This document shows positions 32,751 to 45,233 of a DNA stretch of 64,000 bases, one piece after another. Source of the stretch: Mixia osmundae IAM 14324 (taxonomy: Eukaryota > Basidiomycota > Mixiomycetes > Mixiales > Mixiaceae); assembly GCF_000708205.1 (NCBI RefSeq), contig NW_014575560.1, positions 374,501 through 438,500 of the forward strand. Reading direction: 5' to 3'. The position numbers and the translations under genes are program-made. The notes under the pieces are model-generated. The model made no database searches, had not been told where the DNA came from, and saw only the letters and a program-made list of their open reading frames with translations. Numbering within the stretch: the first letter of the stretch is position 1; each line of letters begins with the position of its first letter.

Positions 32751-35665
32751 CTAATCGCTCGAGCTCGATACATCTTCGGCCAGACTTTGACGTGCACGAG
32801 TCTTAGCTGCTCGCTGTCTGCCCTTCGGAACGACAGCCTCAACTTTCTGACGGACTGATCGAGTGCGACGGCCGGGTCTCTCGGGTGTGTCTTGTTCAGA
32901 CTCTCTATCGGCGTCCAGGACGTGCGAAGCGCGCTTGCGGGCCTTGATCTTGATCATTGGCTTGTTTTGCTCTGTCTCTGTTGAAGGAGCGGCAGGCGTG
33001 GTGTCCCCAGAAGGCAAGGCTGACTCTGTACTCAGTAACTGCAACGCAGTCAGCATGAGGATAACACAAAGCCGTGGCTAGCCCACCTGAGGGGCTCCCT
33101 CGTGCGCAGTCTTTGCTGGCTTAGCGTATTCGAGATTGAGTCGTTGACGCAGGGCGAGACCCCGAATGAGCAATTTCCACTTTTCGAGCACACGCTTCGT
33201 CTTTCTTGCCATCTCCCTCTCGAGCGCAATCTCTTCAGATTCGACATAGGCATCCCACAGTGCAACTTTGTCTTCGACAGGAATGACGATGCCTTCGATG
33301 ACCGGCAAAGCGCGACGCTGCTTGAAGTCAAAGCCGGTAATTGCTTCGGCGTAGTCTATCCCTAGACGCTTTGCGACTTTTGCGATGCCTTTGTAAGGCA
33401 TATGGAAGCCACCGGCTGGCAGCATGGTCGGTACAAAGAGGTCGAGGTTGCCAAACGAATTGCGAGGGACTTTACCATCGATAACGGGCGGAGGAACGTA
33501 GAGCTCCGTCTGAAGCTCGGCGTACAGACCCTGCGTAAGTTCCTCTTCGCCTTCCAGATTCGCCATCTCTTGCGCTCGTCGCTTCTGTATCGTCACGGCA
33601 CGCTGTTTGATGAACTTCATCGGCTGATCACCATCTTTGATGACCCGGCCGATCCGCATCCAGGATTCTGCACTCTTAAGCGCAATGACGGATGAGCGAG
33701 GGAAGACGGTCTCGCCTCGGAAGATGCCGACAGACTTGCGAGGCCAGATGATCTCTGTCGAATTGCAATGTCGTTCGAGGGCATAAAGGGGATGTTTCTT
33801 GAAGCCGCCAACAGAGGTTGGCATCTTCTCATCTATTGCTGATCTGCGCAGCAGCTGGTCTTCTGCAGCGTCGCGAGCAAGCTCAAAGCGACGCTGGTAC
33901 CGTTGCATTGCCTCCGCAAACCAGTCGGCTTCATTCTTCTTGCGGGCGGGCAAACGACGCTTGAGCGTGTTTGTGATGAAATTGCGAGCATAACGCGTCG
34001 TGACGTCCTTGGCAGTCAGATCTTCTTCATATGCGATGACATAAGATAGTTGGACATCTTGCACTGACCGCGGCGGGTCGACCAGATGCTTGGTGTCATT
34101 GAGTTTCCACCTCTTCCGGGTGGCATCGATGCCGTACCAGGTCTTATCTGATCGCGAGTAGACTTCCGTCCAAAAGACAGGGTAGCGTGTCATGATTTCC
34201 GGTGGTGGACTGGGCGATCGAAAGATGTTGGTCTTGGGTCGCGAGGAACGTAACGTGACTGGCCCGTCGCCGCGTCTCGTGACCATGACGGGTGGCGGAC
34301 CAGATCCGTAGCCTGCTCCGTCGCTATCTGAGCCCACGCCGACACTGATCGGTCTTCTGGAAATGCCCGATTTCTGAGACTCGGGCGAGGTTTGCCTGGA
34401 TCCTTTGGCCGAAGTAGAAGACACACGAGGTCTGGCACTAGCTCGAGGAATAGGCACGCGCTCCATGATCTCTTCATCGCTGCTTGCTTCGACATCCATC
34501 GTGATCTGAGTTGGACCAGTGTGCTGTTTCACGCTGCCGACCTTCCTCGCTTTCGCCTTGCGAGGTGTAAGAATGCCATTTGTCTTGGGCTTGGGTGCGG
34601 CAGTATGCCAGTCGACGGGCTGTAGGCTGAAGACCAAGCGGGCGGGTATATCGAGTGCTCTGCACAAGGCAGTGAAAAGCTGGGCAGAGACATCTAACGA
34701 GCCACGCAAGATGACGGCACGCTTCATGAGCGAGACTGAGTCTTTGATGAGTTCGCCCTTGTCTGCCCAAGGTGGAGGTGCTCTTTCTTCAGTCTTTCGC
34801 GACTTTTTCTTCTTGGAAGAGGATCGCGGTGGCCGCCATGACTGTATGGCTTCAACGTCGAGCTTGCCAAGCTGACGTAGCAATTCTTCTACTGCAAAAT
34901 AGTGCTGAGTGTGGACGCGCGGGACGTCTGGCTCGACTGTGAAGTTGTTAAACCACCACGACATGAGCCGCTTCATTGCTCGCTCGAAAGCGCGTGCGCG
35001 ATCGTTTGGCTGAGGATGCGTCGCTTTGGAGTAGTTCGTGAAGTTCTGTTGAATCTGGAGGGGCACGAGTGAGAGAAGTCGCGCCTGTCAGCGAGCGCAG
35101 ATAAGCCGGTCAGGTCTCACAGACGAGAATGCGCAGCACACACCTGTAGGAGTGTGTTGTTGAGCATCCTGTTGCGGTATGCGCCGGCCGCGAGGAGCGC
35201 AAGAGTGTGAGCACGGTGGGTGGACGCGAGCAACGCTCTGTCGACCTCTGGCAGCTTTCGGGCACTGTCAAGCTTCCGTCAGCACTGAGATCCAAGCAAA
35301 AGTAGACGCCAGTCGTACCCTTTCTTTCTATCGGCCGGTATGGTCGCTTGTGGCGCAGATTCGAGCACAATATTGAGTGATTGCCCATCCGCCGTCTTTG
35401 GCTCTTTCTCGTTGGGCGCGGCCTTTCCCTTGCCCTTTGCAGCAGATTTGGCATCTCCCATGGCAGGAGTAGCTTCGGGAACCTGGACTTGATCCCACTC
35501 GAGCTCGTCGTCATCATCGTCATTGCGATCTTGTGCTCCTCTTGCTTGGTGATCTTGCTCGTCCTGCGCCGCGAATGCCTCCCATTCTGCCAGGACATCA
35601 TCATCATAGTCATATTCTGCCTCTTGAGGCTGGATGTCTTTGCTTGAGCCGGCCAGAGGCTCCAT
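32751..35665 (-). CDS. RAD4: DNA damage recognition protein Rad4/XPC
   Basis: Lesion sensor of nucleotide excision repair, acting with Rad23. Exons 35665..35319, 35264..35144, 35084..33087 and 33038..32751 give 917 aa. The acidic N-terminus (DYDDDVLAEWEAF) is followed by the transglutaminase-like region (HRAHTLALLAAGAYRNRM; later TALCRALDIPARLVFSLQPV and PVFWTEVYSRSDKTWYGID). Beta-hairpin domains 1-3 come next: HPLYALERHCNSTEIIWP (BHD1), a middle hairpin, and LPAGGFHMPYKGIAKVAKRL with FDFKQRRALPVIEGIVIP (BHD3). The C-terminus is basic with a Ser/Asp end. A likely 5' UTR intron acceptor lies just upstream of the ATG. Confidence 0.95.
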
Positions 35666-35725
35666 ATCCGTCTGCAAGAGGTGGCAAGGTGTCAGTGATC
35701 GACTCGAAATCTGGAAAGTCGCGCT

Positions 35726-35748
35726 TCGACTCGACTCGACTCGACTCG
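35726..35748. repeat. CGACT pentamer array in the RAD4-SPT20 promoter
   Basis: Four full TCGAC units plus TCG (23 bp) in the 122-bp region between the divergent RAD4 and SPT20 starts. The same pentamer occurs five times at 52361..52385 between SSZ1 and the eIF4E gene, in the opposite orientation. It may bind a factor or be a simple microsatellite. Confidence 0.85.
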
Positions 35749-35787
35749 TGCTCGATAATAGCCTGGCTGGCTGCAGGAGCTTACGCC

Positions 35788-37315
35788 ATGTCGGCTTACA
35801 ACTTATCGAAGCTCTCGCGGGGCATACTCAAGCGACATCGGAAGGAGCCGCCGTCGCTGACCGTTCACCTGCACCAGAATCACTTTCGCTTTGAGCATCT
35901 CGTCAGTCTATCTCACGCTTTGTAGGCTGCTTTTGGCTCATCTGGACCCATCCAGGCCGGCACATTCACCTTTGACAGTCCCCTCAAGGTAGCTCATCAT
36001 GAGCTATGCTGGCTCGACCCCCGAGCTGACAGACACAAACAGATCTTTCTGGATGCCATGAGGGAGCAGCGGCTACCCCATGAGATGCTGGATATTCTCG
36101 ATGCTTCAGCCGTGCCGTTCTACGATGGGTGTCTGATCGTCCAAGTACACGATCATCGGTCGGTCACACCGAACGCATCTGCCAGCACATCAGCCGCCAA
36201 GCGAACAGGTCCAGCGGGGTTCGACCCAAACGGGCCTCTCACAAGCGCGTCGAGCCAGGCTGGCGCTGCCAGTAAAGAGGCGGAAGTCAGCACTTCTGCC
36301 ACTGCGAACAAAGCAGAGGTGTCCAGGCTGGTCCTTACGCCAGACTCGAGCACGCTCTGGCTCGACCTGCTCGCGCTCAATCAGGCCAAGAATAGTCAGT
36401 GGACCGAACAGGACGCGTTGCAAAATGAAGCCGTCATACTCGTACGTCTGCACAGTGCGCACTCTCTGGATGGAGCTGACACGGACATTCAGGCATTGAC
36501 ATGTCCACCCTTGTGTCTCGCGCCAACGATCGAAGTCACACGCCTAGCGCACGATGCCCTCGCGTCCTCTGCCTCCTCACTCTTGCCCAGTCAGACAAAG
36601 ACGGGTCCCACAGAGACCGAAGCCGAGGAAGAGCGAAGACTACAGCGCGAACGTATCATGCGCATCATGGACGATCGCTTCGGCAAGGATTTCGCTCCTT
36701 CGTACGTCCTCTTGGCTCTTGTCCTCCCCGTAGCTTATCATTGCGATCGGTATCAGGTTCGATCGCATTGCTTTCGTACAGAGCTGGCATGAGAGGCAGA
36801 AAGAGGCCGAGCGGACGAAGCAAAAGCCAAATCTGACGCCTGCAGAAGCCGCCGCCAAAGGCATACAAGCCGCCGCACATGCAGCAGCCGGCATGGCTTA
36901 CCCCGGTCGACCCCATATGTCTTTACAAGGCTCAACATCAGGCAGTAGTCCAGCTGCATCGATCACGATGTCCTCGAAGAACGCCCCATCCAAGAAGATC
37001 ATCAAGAAAGCCCAACCGAAAGTCGAAGCGAAGCCCACATCGTCAATCAATATCAAGGCGACAGGCAAGAAACCTGGCAAGCCTGTCGAACCGGCGCGCT
37101 CAGGTTCTCAATCCTCTGGTAAACCAGTCAAGAGGTCCGGCTCGGTGACCACCAGTCGGGAAGCCTCTGTTGCCGACATTTCTGTCGGCAACGATATCTC
37201 TTTCGGCGCAAGTACCCCGCAAGGTAACGATCTCGCCGTCGGAATCGGTCTCAACGGTCTTCAGCTGCCTGCGCGACTCGACTTTAGCAATGCTCCTGCC
37301 CAGAGTTGGAATTGA
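35788..37315 (+). CDS. SPT20: SAGA complex subunit Spt20
   Basis: Structural subunit of the SAGA co-activator. Exons 35788..35901, 35956..35988, 36043..36701 and 36757..37315 give 454 aa. The Spt20 homology domain is clear: SLTVHLHQNHFRFEHL, GTFTFDSPLKIFLDAMREQ, IPHE-like LPHEMLDILDASAVPFYDG and CLIVQVHDHR, then a later block FAPSFDRIAFVQSWHERQKE. A low-complexity, Lys/Ser-rich C-terminus follows. Exon 2 is only 33 nt. The first donor is GTCAGT; an earlier AG within that intron would make it 24 nt and was rejected. Head to head with RAD4. Confidence 0.9.
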
Positions 37316-37412
37316 TCACTTGTTGCTGTTGTCTCATCGCCCTTTGTATGCATCACTTGTATCATTCTGCACATCTTTGATCTATTGCACTTGCACAACA
37401 TACGTACACGCT

Positions 37413-40400
37413 TTACAATTCGTCTTTGCGATGTTCATCGGGCGTCGTCGCACCATCAACTGGGGCATCGCCAGCAGTGCCTTCGTCGACATACTCTTTT
37501 TGTTGCAGCTTGGCTTGCTCGAGGCCACCCGCGTCGACTGCAAAAGCTTGAGCTTCGGCAGGATCGGCTGTTGCAGCCACGCGCTTCGCCAGCGCAGCCA
37601 CTTCTGCGTCGTAGACATTCCATTCGGGTATCAGCCGGCGCGCGCGCGCTAATTTAGGTTCATGCGTCACTGTAGCCACATCAGTTAAGCGAAAGACTGG
37701 GAAGCATGCGCATACTAGGATTATTGCACAAATCGATCGTTTTCGCATCCTTGAGAGACTCGTCGCTGCACCACGTCTCACACCAAAGCCATGATTGGTC
37801 GAGTGTATGCTGCGCTCATCAGGATCAGCTCACTGCCTCGTAACACTGCAGAGTGCGTACGATAGGTATGACATGAATCATATTGTTGGGGAGGTCCTGG
37901 TCGAGGTTGGCCAGAGAACCAGGATCGGCAGACAATCCTTGATATTGCTGTCGAAGTCTATCGCCAGCTGCAACCTGACGGAAGCGGTCAAGATCTACGA
38001 CGTAGAGTGCGCTGATGTGGTATGGTCGACCAGCCAGATGGTTTTGCCAATAGCCAGATTTCCAGAAGCGGAAGCCCTCCATCTCTTTGCGGTCATCGCC
38101 CATAGGTGCATAGGCATAGGGAGCTCCCTTCAGATCCATATCGATCAGATCCTGAAGATCGTGCCTGACAATCTGATCCGAATCGACAAAGATGACGCGG
38201 TGCAAATCCAGCGGGAACAGAACGTCCAGGAACAGAATCTTGTACCCCCAGATGGTCCGTTGCTTCTCCTTCTGGGCACGCAGCCAATGAGGCCACTTGT
38301 ACGTCACGAGCTCGTAGTCAAAGCCGTATTCCCGCGCGAGATGGGGAATAAAGGCCTTGAAGGATGGCGACAGGAAATTTTGGATGAACCAGAACTTGCA
38401 CTTGCTTTTTGTGTGTCGCAGAACGCTGATGACCATCAGCATCGCCATCCGCTCGTACAGCAAGCCTGATGCGACCGTAAAGATGTTGATTGTAGGATCA
38501 GTCTCCGTGACGGCCAAGACTGACTGCTTGGCGTCGTGACCGCCCATCACGGCTTGTTTCAGTCGACCCAGCATACCGTCGCCCTTTGCTTTCGGTGGAG
38601 GCGCGGATACGTCGCTCAGCAGATCTGTGCCTTCTTTGCCAGTCTTGTAAACGAATCGCGGGAACACTGTATTACCTTCAAAGGTGTAGACACTGATGGT
38701 GCTGTCACGGTTTGCCGGGCTCTTCCAACCGAGGTTACCAGCAGTTTCCATCGTATAGACTTGTTCCCCCAGGCTTCCTGGTCGGATGGCAAGCTGCCAT
38801 GCACCTGGATTTGCTTTCAGCTGGAAATAGCCTAGATTGGCCATGACAATGGTGTCAACAGTTGCTTGCTGTCCCTGGGTGCCGAGTACAAGCTGTAGAC
38901 CTCTCGGTGCAGAATTTCCGGGACTCTCGCGGGCGTGACCTTGAACGAGAATGCTTTCGAGCTCGAGTGTCGCTTCCAGACCAGACTGCTTGGCACTTGC
39001 CGGCAGATCGGACAAGCGTATGTTATCGAGATCGTAGACAGTCTTCTTTGGGAACGCAAGCCAAGCTGGGTTGACATCCGCCCCGAAAGTGAGCAACACA
39101 GATGAGGGTACGCCACGGAACTCTGCGCGCGGTTCCAGTTCTGCTCCGTTCGAGTCGAAGGCTAGCTCTCGAGACATGCAGAAGCGGTAGAAACGCTTGA
39201 GAGGTAGTTCAGCAAGTGTTCGCGAGGGATTGAAGAAGACGTGAGTCGAGACGCCGGGCATCAAAGCTAGCTCGCGCACGATGGCTGACCAGCGCTGACC
39301 GACCTCGCTGAGCGGATCAATGGCAGCTCCCAAATGCAGCCAGGCTGTTGAAGGATTGCCACTTGAGGTCGAGGTAAGCGAGCCATTGAGTACCATGTAG
39401 TCGGTACTGCGGAGCTTGCTCGATGGGCCGAACATGCTCTGCTCGGAGTCCGGCTGCAAGGCGTGCGCAGCGTATGCAGATAGCGCTGCAACCGTTTGCG
39501 CAATGGTCTTGGAGTCGCCTGTAAGCAGTCCTGGAGCGATAGCATCGATCGCTTTGACAACCGGCTGTATGCGTGTCTTGTGCTCGAATTCGATCAGGCT
39601 TGCAAGGTCCTCCGAAAGCAGTCCTACATCCTCGAAAGGACCCACAACACGTCCATTGATGACGACGCCTAGCTCGCCAGGCGCAAAAGGTGAAGCAGCA
39701 TCGAAGGCTCGCGAATCTGGAGACGTAGAGGGCAAGAAGTTTGGATCTACTTCGTCTTTGTCTGGCTCGTTGTGCAGCTCGACAATGAGCATCTCATCGT
39801 AGCCTTTGCCGTGTACACGCAGATTCCACTGCAACTTGAGGCGATGAACCAGCTCGGCATCGGCGGGTGTGGACTGTCCTGTATGGACGAGGCAGATACG
39901 AGCGTGGCGGCGAGCCCATATAAGCTTGATTGCCTCTCGCGCTTGTGCTTCCCCTTGCTTGCTCGCTAGATCACCGAACACCCAGACAGAAGCTGCACTG
40001 GCATTCTGACTACGCGTGAGGAATGCATCGCGCGTGTAGGCTCGTTCAAACAGCGCATCGATCTGACTGGGTTCGAGTAATCGCAATGGTCGCTCCTCAG
40101 ATGGGAAAATGTACTTGTTCCGACGGCCGTAGGAGGTGTCGAGGTCGTAGAAGAAGACAGAGACATCGGCGCTGTCGTCAAGGACGCGCATGTAGACCTG
40201 CTGCTGTAGGTATTGCATCTGTATGTTCATTGCTGTCTGGAAGCGAGTGCGCCAATCTTCGTCAACAAGATGATATCCTCCGTTGATGAAGACCTGGCCA
40301 TACTGTGAGCCAGTAGGCAGGAAATCTGACAGCCCCAGCCGGGTCTGCCACTTCTCCGTCACTGAGAGTTGCTCTTGCAGCCGATCCGGCACATCACCTG

Positions 40401-42315
40401 CAGAATCAAGCTGATCGAAGGTCACAGGCGCTGGACGATCTGCGCTTGCTTGCAAGCCTGCGATAGCTGCTCTGTACGCCTCGCGCAAATCTTTGACCTC
40501 GAGTGTCAACTTGCTGCTCTTGGCAAGCTCTTGATGGAAAGCGAGAGCCCGCGCACGGCCTGCACGCTCGACGAGATGCCAGAAAGCTTGGCTGGCTGCC
40601 AAGGCAACTCCGCGCCGAGAAGAACTCTCATCGGGAATGAAAGGCACGAGACCGAAACGCACAGGCAAGCCTCTATTGATGTAGACGGCAATCTGCTGAC
40701 TGAGAAGCGCATGACTGGCGGGTAGACTGAGATCTAGCGAAAAGATAACGTTGATAAGGTTGCGAGCAACCTGATTCATCTGGCCCGGGTAAGTCGGCCG
40801 GAGCAGCTCTCGGAGCGATTTACCCCACGTGCGATATCGTCTATCTTTCTCGAGATCGTTCCACCATAAGATCACACTCGCATCCTCTTGCCTGTCGCTT
40901 GCGTCAAAGATAGCGCCCAATGCAGAAGCCTCGACTAGACCACTCGCTGCTGGACCGGATCCTGCCGCACTTGCACTCGCTAGAGCCGGATGTGCTAGTA
41001 GTGACATTGTCTGAAGCGGCGTGAGACCCCTTGCAGCGAAGCGACTGTTGGTATCTCTCTCGCGCCTCAATATTTTCAGCAGACTGCGCTACTCTTCAGC
41101 GGACTTCGGCCGCCTGGGCAAACAGCGTACCGGAACGGATCCATCTCTGTCTCTTCAAGCAGCAAACCATTGATCCAGACGGCATTGCGCCCGCCTTCTA
41201 TCTGGCGCGCCTGGGCATTGGACAGTTCTCTCGCAAGCTTGTCGTCGAGCTCATCCTCCCATTCGGTAGCAAGCTGATAGGCAAGCTTCGGAAAGTCTTG
41301 CGAAAGTCTGACCGAGGTATCAAGAGGGTGTTGTGACTTTTTGATCATCTGAAGCGCTCGCAAGCCGAGATGGGCGACCTGACGTGCTTTCAGTGGCGCT
41401 AGCTCGTCCGTGCTCTCGTCTGGATTACCGAATTTATCATAGTCTTTTGTATCGGATGAGGCGCTGCCATCATTGGTCTGATTGCTTTCTACATTGTCAG
41501 CTTGCAGTCGGTCGTCAATTGCAAGGTAGTCAGATTTCTTGATATCCAGACTCGCGCCCCAGCCTGACAATCGAAGCTTGCGTGCGTTCTCATCTCTGCG
41601 TCTGATCCATCTTACGACATACTGCAATTTCCCTGATTGTGCGCGCGAGAGTAGCTCTCTATGCAGGTCGTAGACCGCGTCTGAATCCAGCGAGGTATAC
41701 AGAATCGCAGTCGGCACCGTCGAGCTCTGCGCTTTGACATGATCGAAAGGATGCAGCTTTGGACTGGCGCCATGCGCAGCCTCAGAGGCCATCAAAGTGA
41801 GCAGCTCTTTACTCGTGCATGCCGTCTGATCGTTGTACTGCACCCATGATGCGCAACGCGCGTTGGCAACCACTCCAGCAGAGACGTTGTAGAGCGCTTC
41901 TATTGCCGGACTGGCTTCGCGCATGGCCAGACTGAGCTTCAAGAGCTGTATCTGACCATCTTGCTTGAAATGCGGCGAAGCAGCGATGAGCGCAAGAGAT
42001 CTATCGTAGACATCTTTTGCGCTCAAATGGGCGGCCAAAGGCGACTCAATCAATGCCTGAGCAGACGTGGTGAAGTCGGAAAGCAGATCGAAGAACGCAT
42101 CATTACTCTGAAGACTTATGCTTTCTCTGGCGGGCACTGCGAGCATCAGATACTGCCATGGGCAAGCTGATTGACTCGACTGACAGGATCTGGACGACAA
42201 GCGGCGCTGCTGCCCAAGAAGCTTGCAAATCTATCTTGATGGGCGGACTGCGTGTAGCAGAGCCATGCCATGCGAGCAAGGCTGGGACAAGGCTGACAGC
42301 GGCGGTCAGCCGCAT
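37413..42315 (-). CDS. UDP-glucose:glycoprotein glucosyltransferase
   Basis: ER folding sensor that re-glucosylates N-glycans on misfolded glycoproteins for calnexin. Exons 42315..42185, 42126..41131, 41083..37861, 37809..37716 and 37669..37413 give 1566 aa, the normal size. An N-terminal signal peptide ([20 protein letters not shown]) leads to [12 protein letters not shown]. The long thioredoxin-like region follows. The GT24 catalytic domain starts at [19 protein letters not shown] and holds DxD in [25 protein letters not shown] and [14 protein letters not shown], then [15 protein letters not shown]. The protein ends in KDEL, the ER retrieval signal. The last two exons are short and were placed from family matches. 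Confidence 0.97.
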
Positions 42316-42511
42316 GCTACAAGCAGCTGCAAGTTGACACGACACCCGCTCTGGGGCTTCGCGCTTCGCGGATTTCGCGGGCCGAGGAGCCGCCACGGTA
42401 GCAACCGCCTGCGTCTCGCGGCGTTCTCGCAGCGCAAAGGGCAGTCGTCAACACGAGCTCGACGGAGCCTGGCGAGCCTCTTGGAGCGTGCAATAAGCAC
42501 ATACAAGCACC

Positions 42512-44575
42512 ATGGTGCGACTGGTGGGCCAGACACTGCTCTACACGACCAGCTGCTTTGCCTCACTTGGCGTGTTCCTCGTGCGTGCCTTTGGCTCCCA
42601 TCCAGCATATACGAGGCTCATTGTCACCTCATTGCTCTGCATAGTTTGGCTATGATCAAGGCGTCATGTCGGGCATCATCACAGGTGCGTGCGGCGTGTG
42701 GTCAATCAGGAACGAGGCTGACCTGTTCCTGTGCCCATAGGACCGTACTTCAAGAGCTTCTTTCACCAACCGACGAGGTACGAGCTCGGCACAATGGTAG
42801 CGATACTCGAAGTAGGAGCCTTCAGTAGGTCTTGACTACTTTCTCCTAGCCAAACTGCGCGACTGATGGCACATCGCGACAGTCACGAGTTTGCTCGCCG
42901 GTCAAGTAGGCGACATCTTTGGGCGCAAGAAGACACTCTTCTGGGGCGCAGTCATCTTTACTGCCGGCGGAGCTGTGCAAAGCTTTACCAATGGCTTTCC
43001 TCTCATGGTCTTTGGACGCGTCCTCAGTGGCTTTGGCGTCGGCTTTCTCTCGTTCGTGGTTGCGCGTATTCTCCTCATTGGCGCTGAACATGTGACGCGG
43101 ACAGCATGATCGTACCCGTCTATCAAAGCGAAATCTCGCCAGCTGAACATGTCAGTCATCGCGTCACTGATGCCTGACTGTGGCCTTACTTCTTGTCCCG
43201 ACAGCGTGGTCAACTTGGCTGCATAGAATTCACAGGCAATATTGCCGGTTATGCTTCATCAGTGGTAAGCCCATGGATCCGATCGGCTCTAACAACTTCT
43301 GATGACACACACAATCTCAGTGGATTGACTATTTTTGCTCTTATATCGAAGGCGACATGTCCTGGCGACTGCCGCTTCTGATTCAATGTGTCATCGGCAC
43401 TATCCTCGCTCTGGGCTCTCTGATCATTCCTGAATCGCCTAGGTGGCTCCTCGACACAGATCAGGACGAAGATGGCATGGTCGTCCTCGCAGACCTCCAT
43501 GGCGGTGGCGACGCCTCGCATCCCAAAGCAAAGGCAGAGTTCAAGGAAATTAAAGAAGCGGTCATTACAGAGGTCCGACAGCTTGCCATCATCACACGCC
43601 TGCTTGACTGATGAGGGCATAACTCTGAACAGAGATCACAAGGCAGTCGATCTTACGTGACCATGTGGAAGCGCTACAAGCAGCGCGTCCTACTTGCCAT
43701 GTCTGCTCAGGCGTTTGCTCAGCTCAATGGTATCAATGTCATCTCATACTACGCCCCACTTGTTTTCGAGCAAGCCGGTTGGGTTGGAAGGGACGCCATC
43801 CTCATGACCGGCGTCAACGGTATGGTTTACATCGCCAGCACAATCCCTCCGTAAGCGCTCGTGACAAACCGATCCTACATGCTCACAGAGACACAGATGG
43901 TACCTCGTCGACCGCTGGGGGCGTCGGTTTATCCTCATGGCAGGTGCATTGACGATGATGGTCTTCCTCATCCTCATTGGCTATTTCATGTATCTCGACA
44001 CGTCCTACACGCCGACAGCTGTCGTCGTCTGTGTCATCATTTACAATGCCTGTTTCGGTGCCAGCTGGGGTCCAATCCCCTGGCTGTATCCGGCAGAGAT
44101 CATGCCGCTCGCCTTTCGTGTCAAAGGCGTCTCGATCTCGACTGCAACAAACTGGGTATTCAATTTTGTCGTTGGCGAAGCTACCCCAATCCTGCAAGAC
44201 GCGATAAGATGGCGACTCTATCCGATGCACGGCTTTTTCTGCGCATGCAGCTTTATCCTCGTCTTCTTTACCTATCCCGAGACAGCTAATGTGTCACTCG
44301 AAGAGATGGACGAGCTCTTCAATGACGCCGGCACTTCTAGGTCTCAGGAGAGACAGTCACTCATGCGCAGCGGCTCAAACGGCGTGCCAGAATCTGCTAT
44401 CCAGCCGCCAAGAATAGAAGCAGGCCAGAGCAAGACTGCGCGATCGAGAGAACAATCGCCTGCCCCCAGTGACGGCAAAGCTGCGCCTTTACATCAGCGG
44501 GCGTTAGACTTTGTCCTCAATCGAAAGCCGCCGAGCGGGAGAAGTCGGGCGGACTACGAGCAGGTACAAGGTTAG
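42512..44575 (+). CDS. MFS sugar porter
   Basis: Plasma-membrane hexose-type transporter, 538 aa. Nine exons: 42512..42580, 42645..42684, 42741..42824, 42883..43051, 43105..43150, 43205..43264, 43321..43572, 43633..43850, 43897..44575. Sugar-porter signatures are in order: FGYDQGVMSGIITGPYF, GQVGDIFGRKKTLFWG, GRVLSGFGVGFLS, VPVYQSEISPAEHRG, IPESPRWLLD, AFAQLNGINVISYYAP, WYLVDRWGRRFIL and the YPAEIMPLAFRVKG / YPETANVSLEEMDELF end. All eight introns keep phase. It is transcribed away from UGGT with 196 bp between starts. Substrate cannot be told from sequence. Confidence 0.94.
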
Positions 44576-44596
44576 GAACTCGCGGAACTGCAAAGA

Positions 44597-44794
44597 ATGG
44601 GCAGAAGAGGCAGATCGGACGAAGAGGACTTTGTCCTAGGTGCCGAATCTGACGAGGAACAAGATATCTCGACCGGCAAAACATCCGAGTTCCGCCAAAC
44701 GAGGACAGCCTCGCCAGGGCGGGACCTCCGACCGTCTGACCTACCTCTGTCGCCCGTGAGCCAGGCCGAGCCATCTCAGAGTCCTGATCGATGA
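44597..44794 (+). CDS. Small acidic open frame, possible C-terminal extension
   Basis: 65-codon frame beginning MGRRGRSDEEDFVLGAESDE, 21 bp past the sugar-porter stop. Its acidic and Ser/Pro-rich composition is like a transporter cytosolic tail. A GC-AG junction (GA|GCAGGT ... GCAAAG) would fuse it in frame to the porter, but that intron would be only 36 nt. It may equally be a chance frame in the 3' UTR. Confidence 0.25.
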   Translation: MGRRGRSDEEDFVLGAESDEEQDISTGKTSEFRQTRTASPGRDLRPSDLPLSPVSQAEPSQSPDR

Positions 44795-45233
44795 CACGCT
44801 ATATACCCTGCACGAAGAATAGCCATTCTTGTGCACGCGCGCATTCGGAAAGACCGTTGAGCTCAGTCTCGCATCCTGGCCACTCGCCCTTTGCAGTTCC
44901 GCTTATCCCATCCGTGACACACTCGCCAGCTGACGATCGTGTATGCCGACACGACGACTGCTGGCAGTGCGAAAGACGGCAATCTCATTTGTAGCACGAT
45001 CGGCAATAATGACCACTGACAACAAGAAAGCAAGACCAGCGTTCGCAGTCGCTTTAGAAGCGCGTTACCCAAGGGGAACGGCTAGATTTTCTCATGAAAA
45101 GCACTCAGCAGAGCTATGTTGTATGAAAATCGCGCCAAATGTAAAAGTCTGCAGACGAGAAGCGTTCGTACAATCACAATAACATGCCCGTGCGAGTGCG
45201 CAGTGCAACGATGTAGATGAGGAGCCGACAGGT
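44795..45233. other. Intergenic region between the sugar porter and NPC2
   Basis: About 440 bp, 3' flank of both neighbours. I see no gene, tRNA or repeat. Confidence 0.6.

Noticed and set aside
35902-35925. A 24-nt first intron in SPT20
   Set aside because: Below any plausible intron size; the next in-phase AG gives the typical 54 nt and the conserved FEHL-AGTFTF junction.
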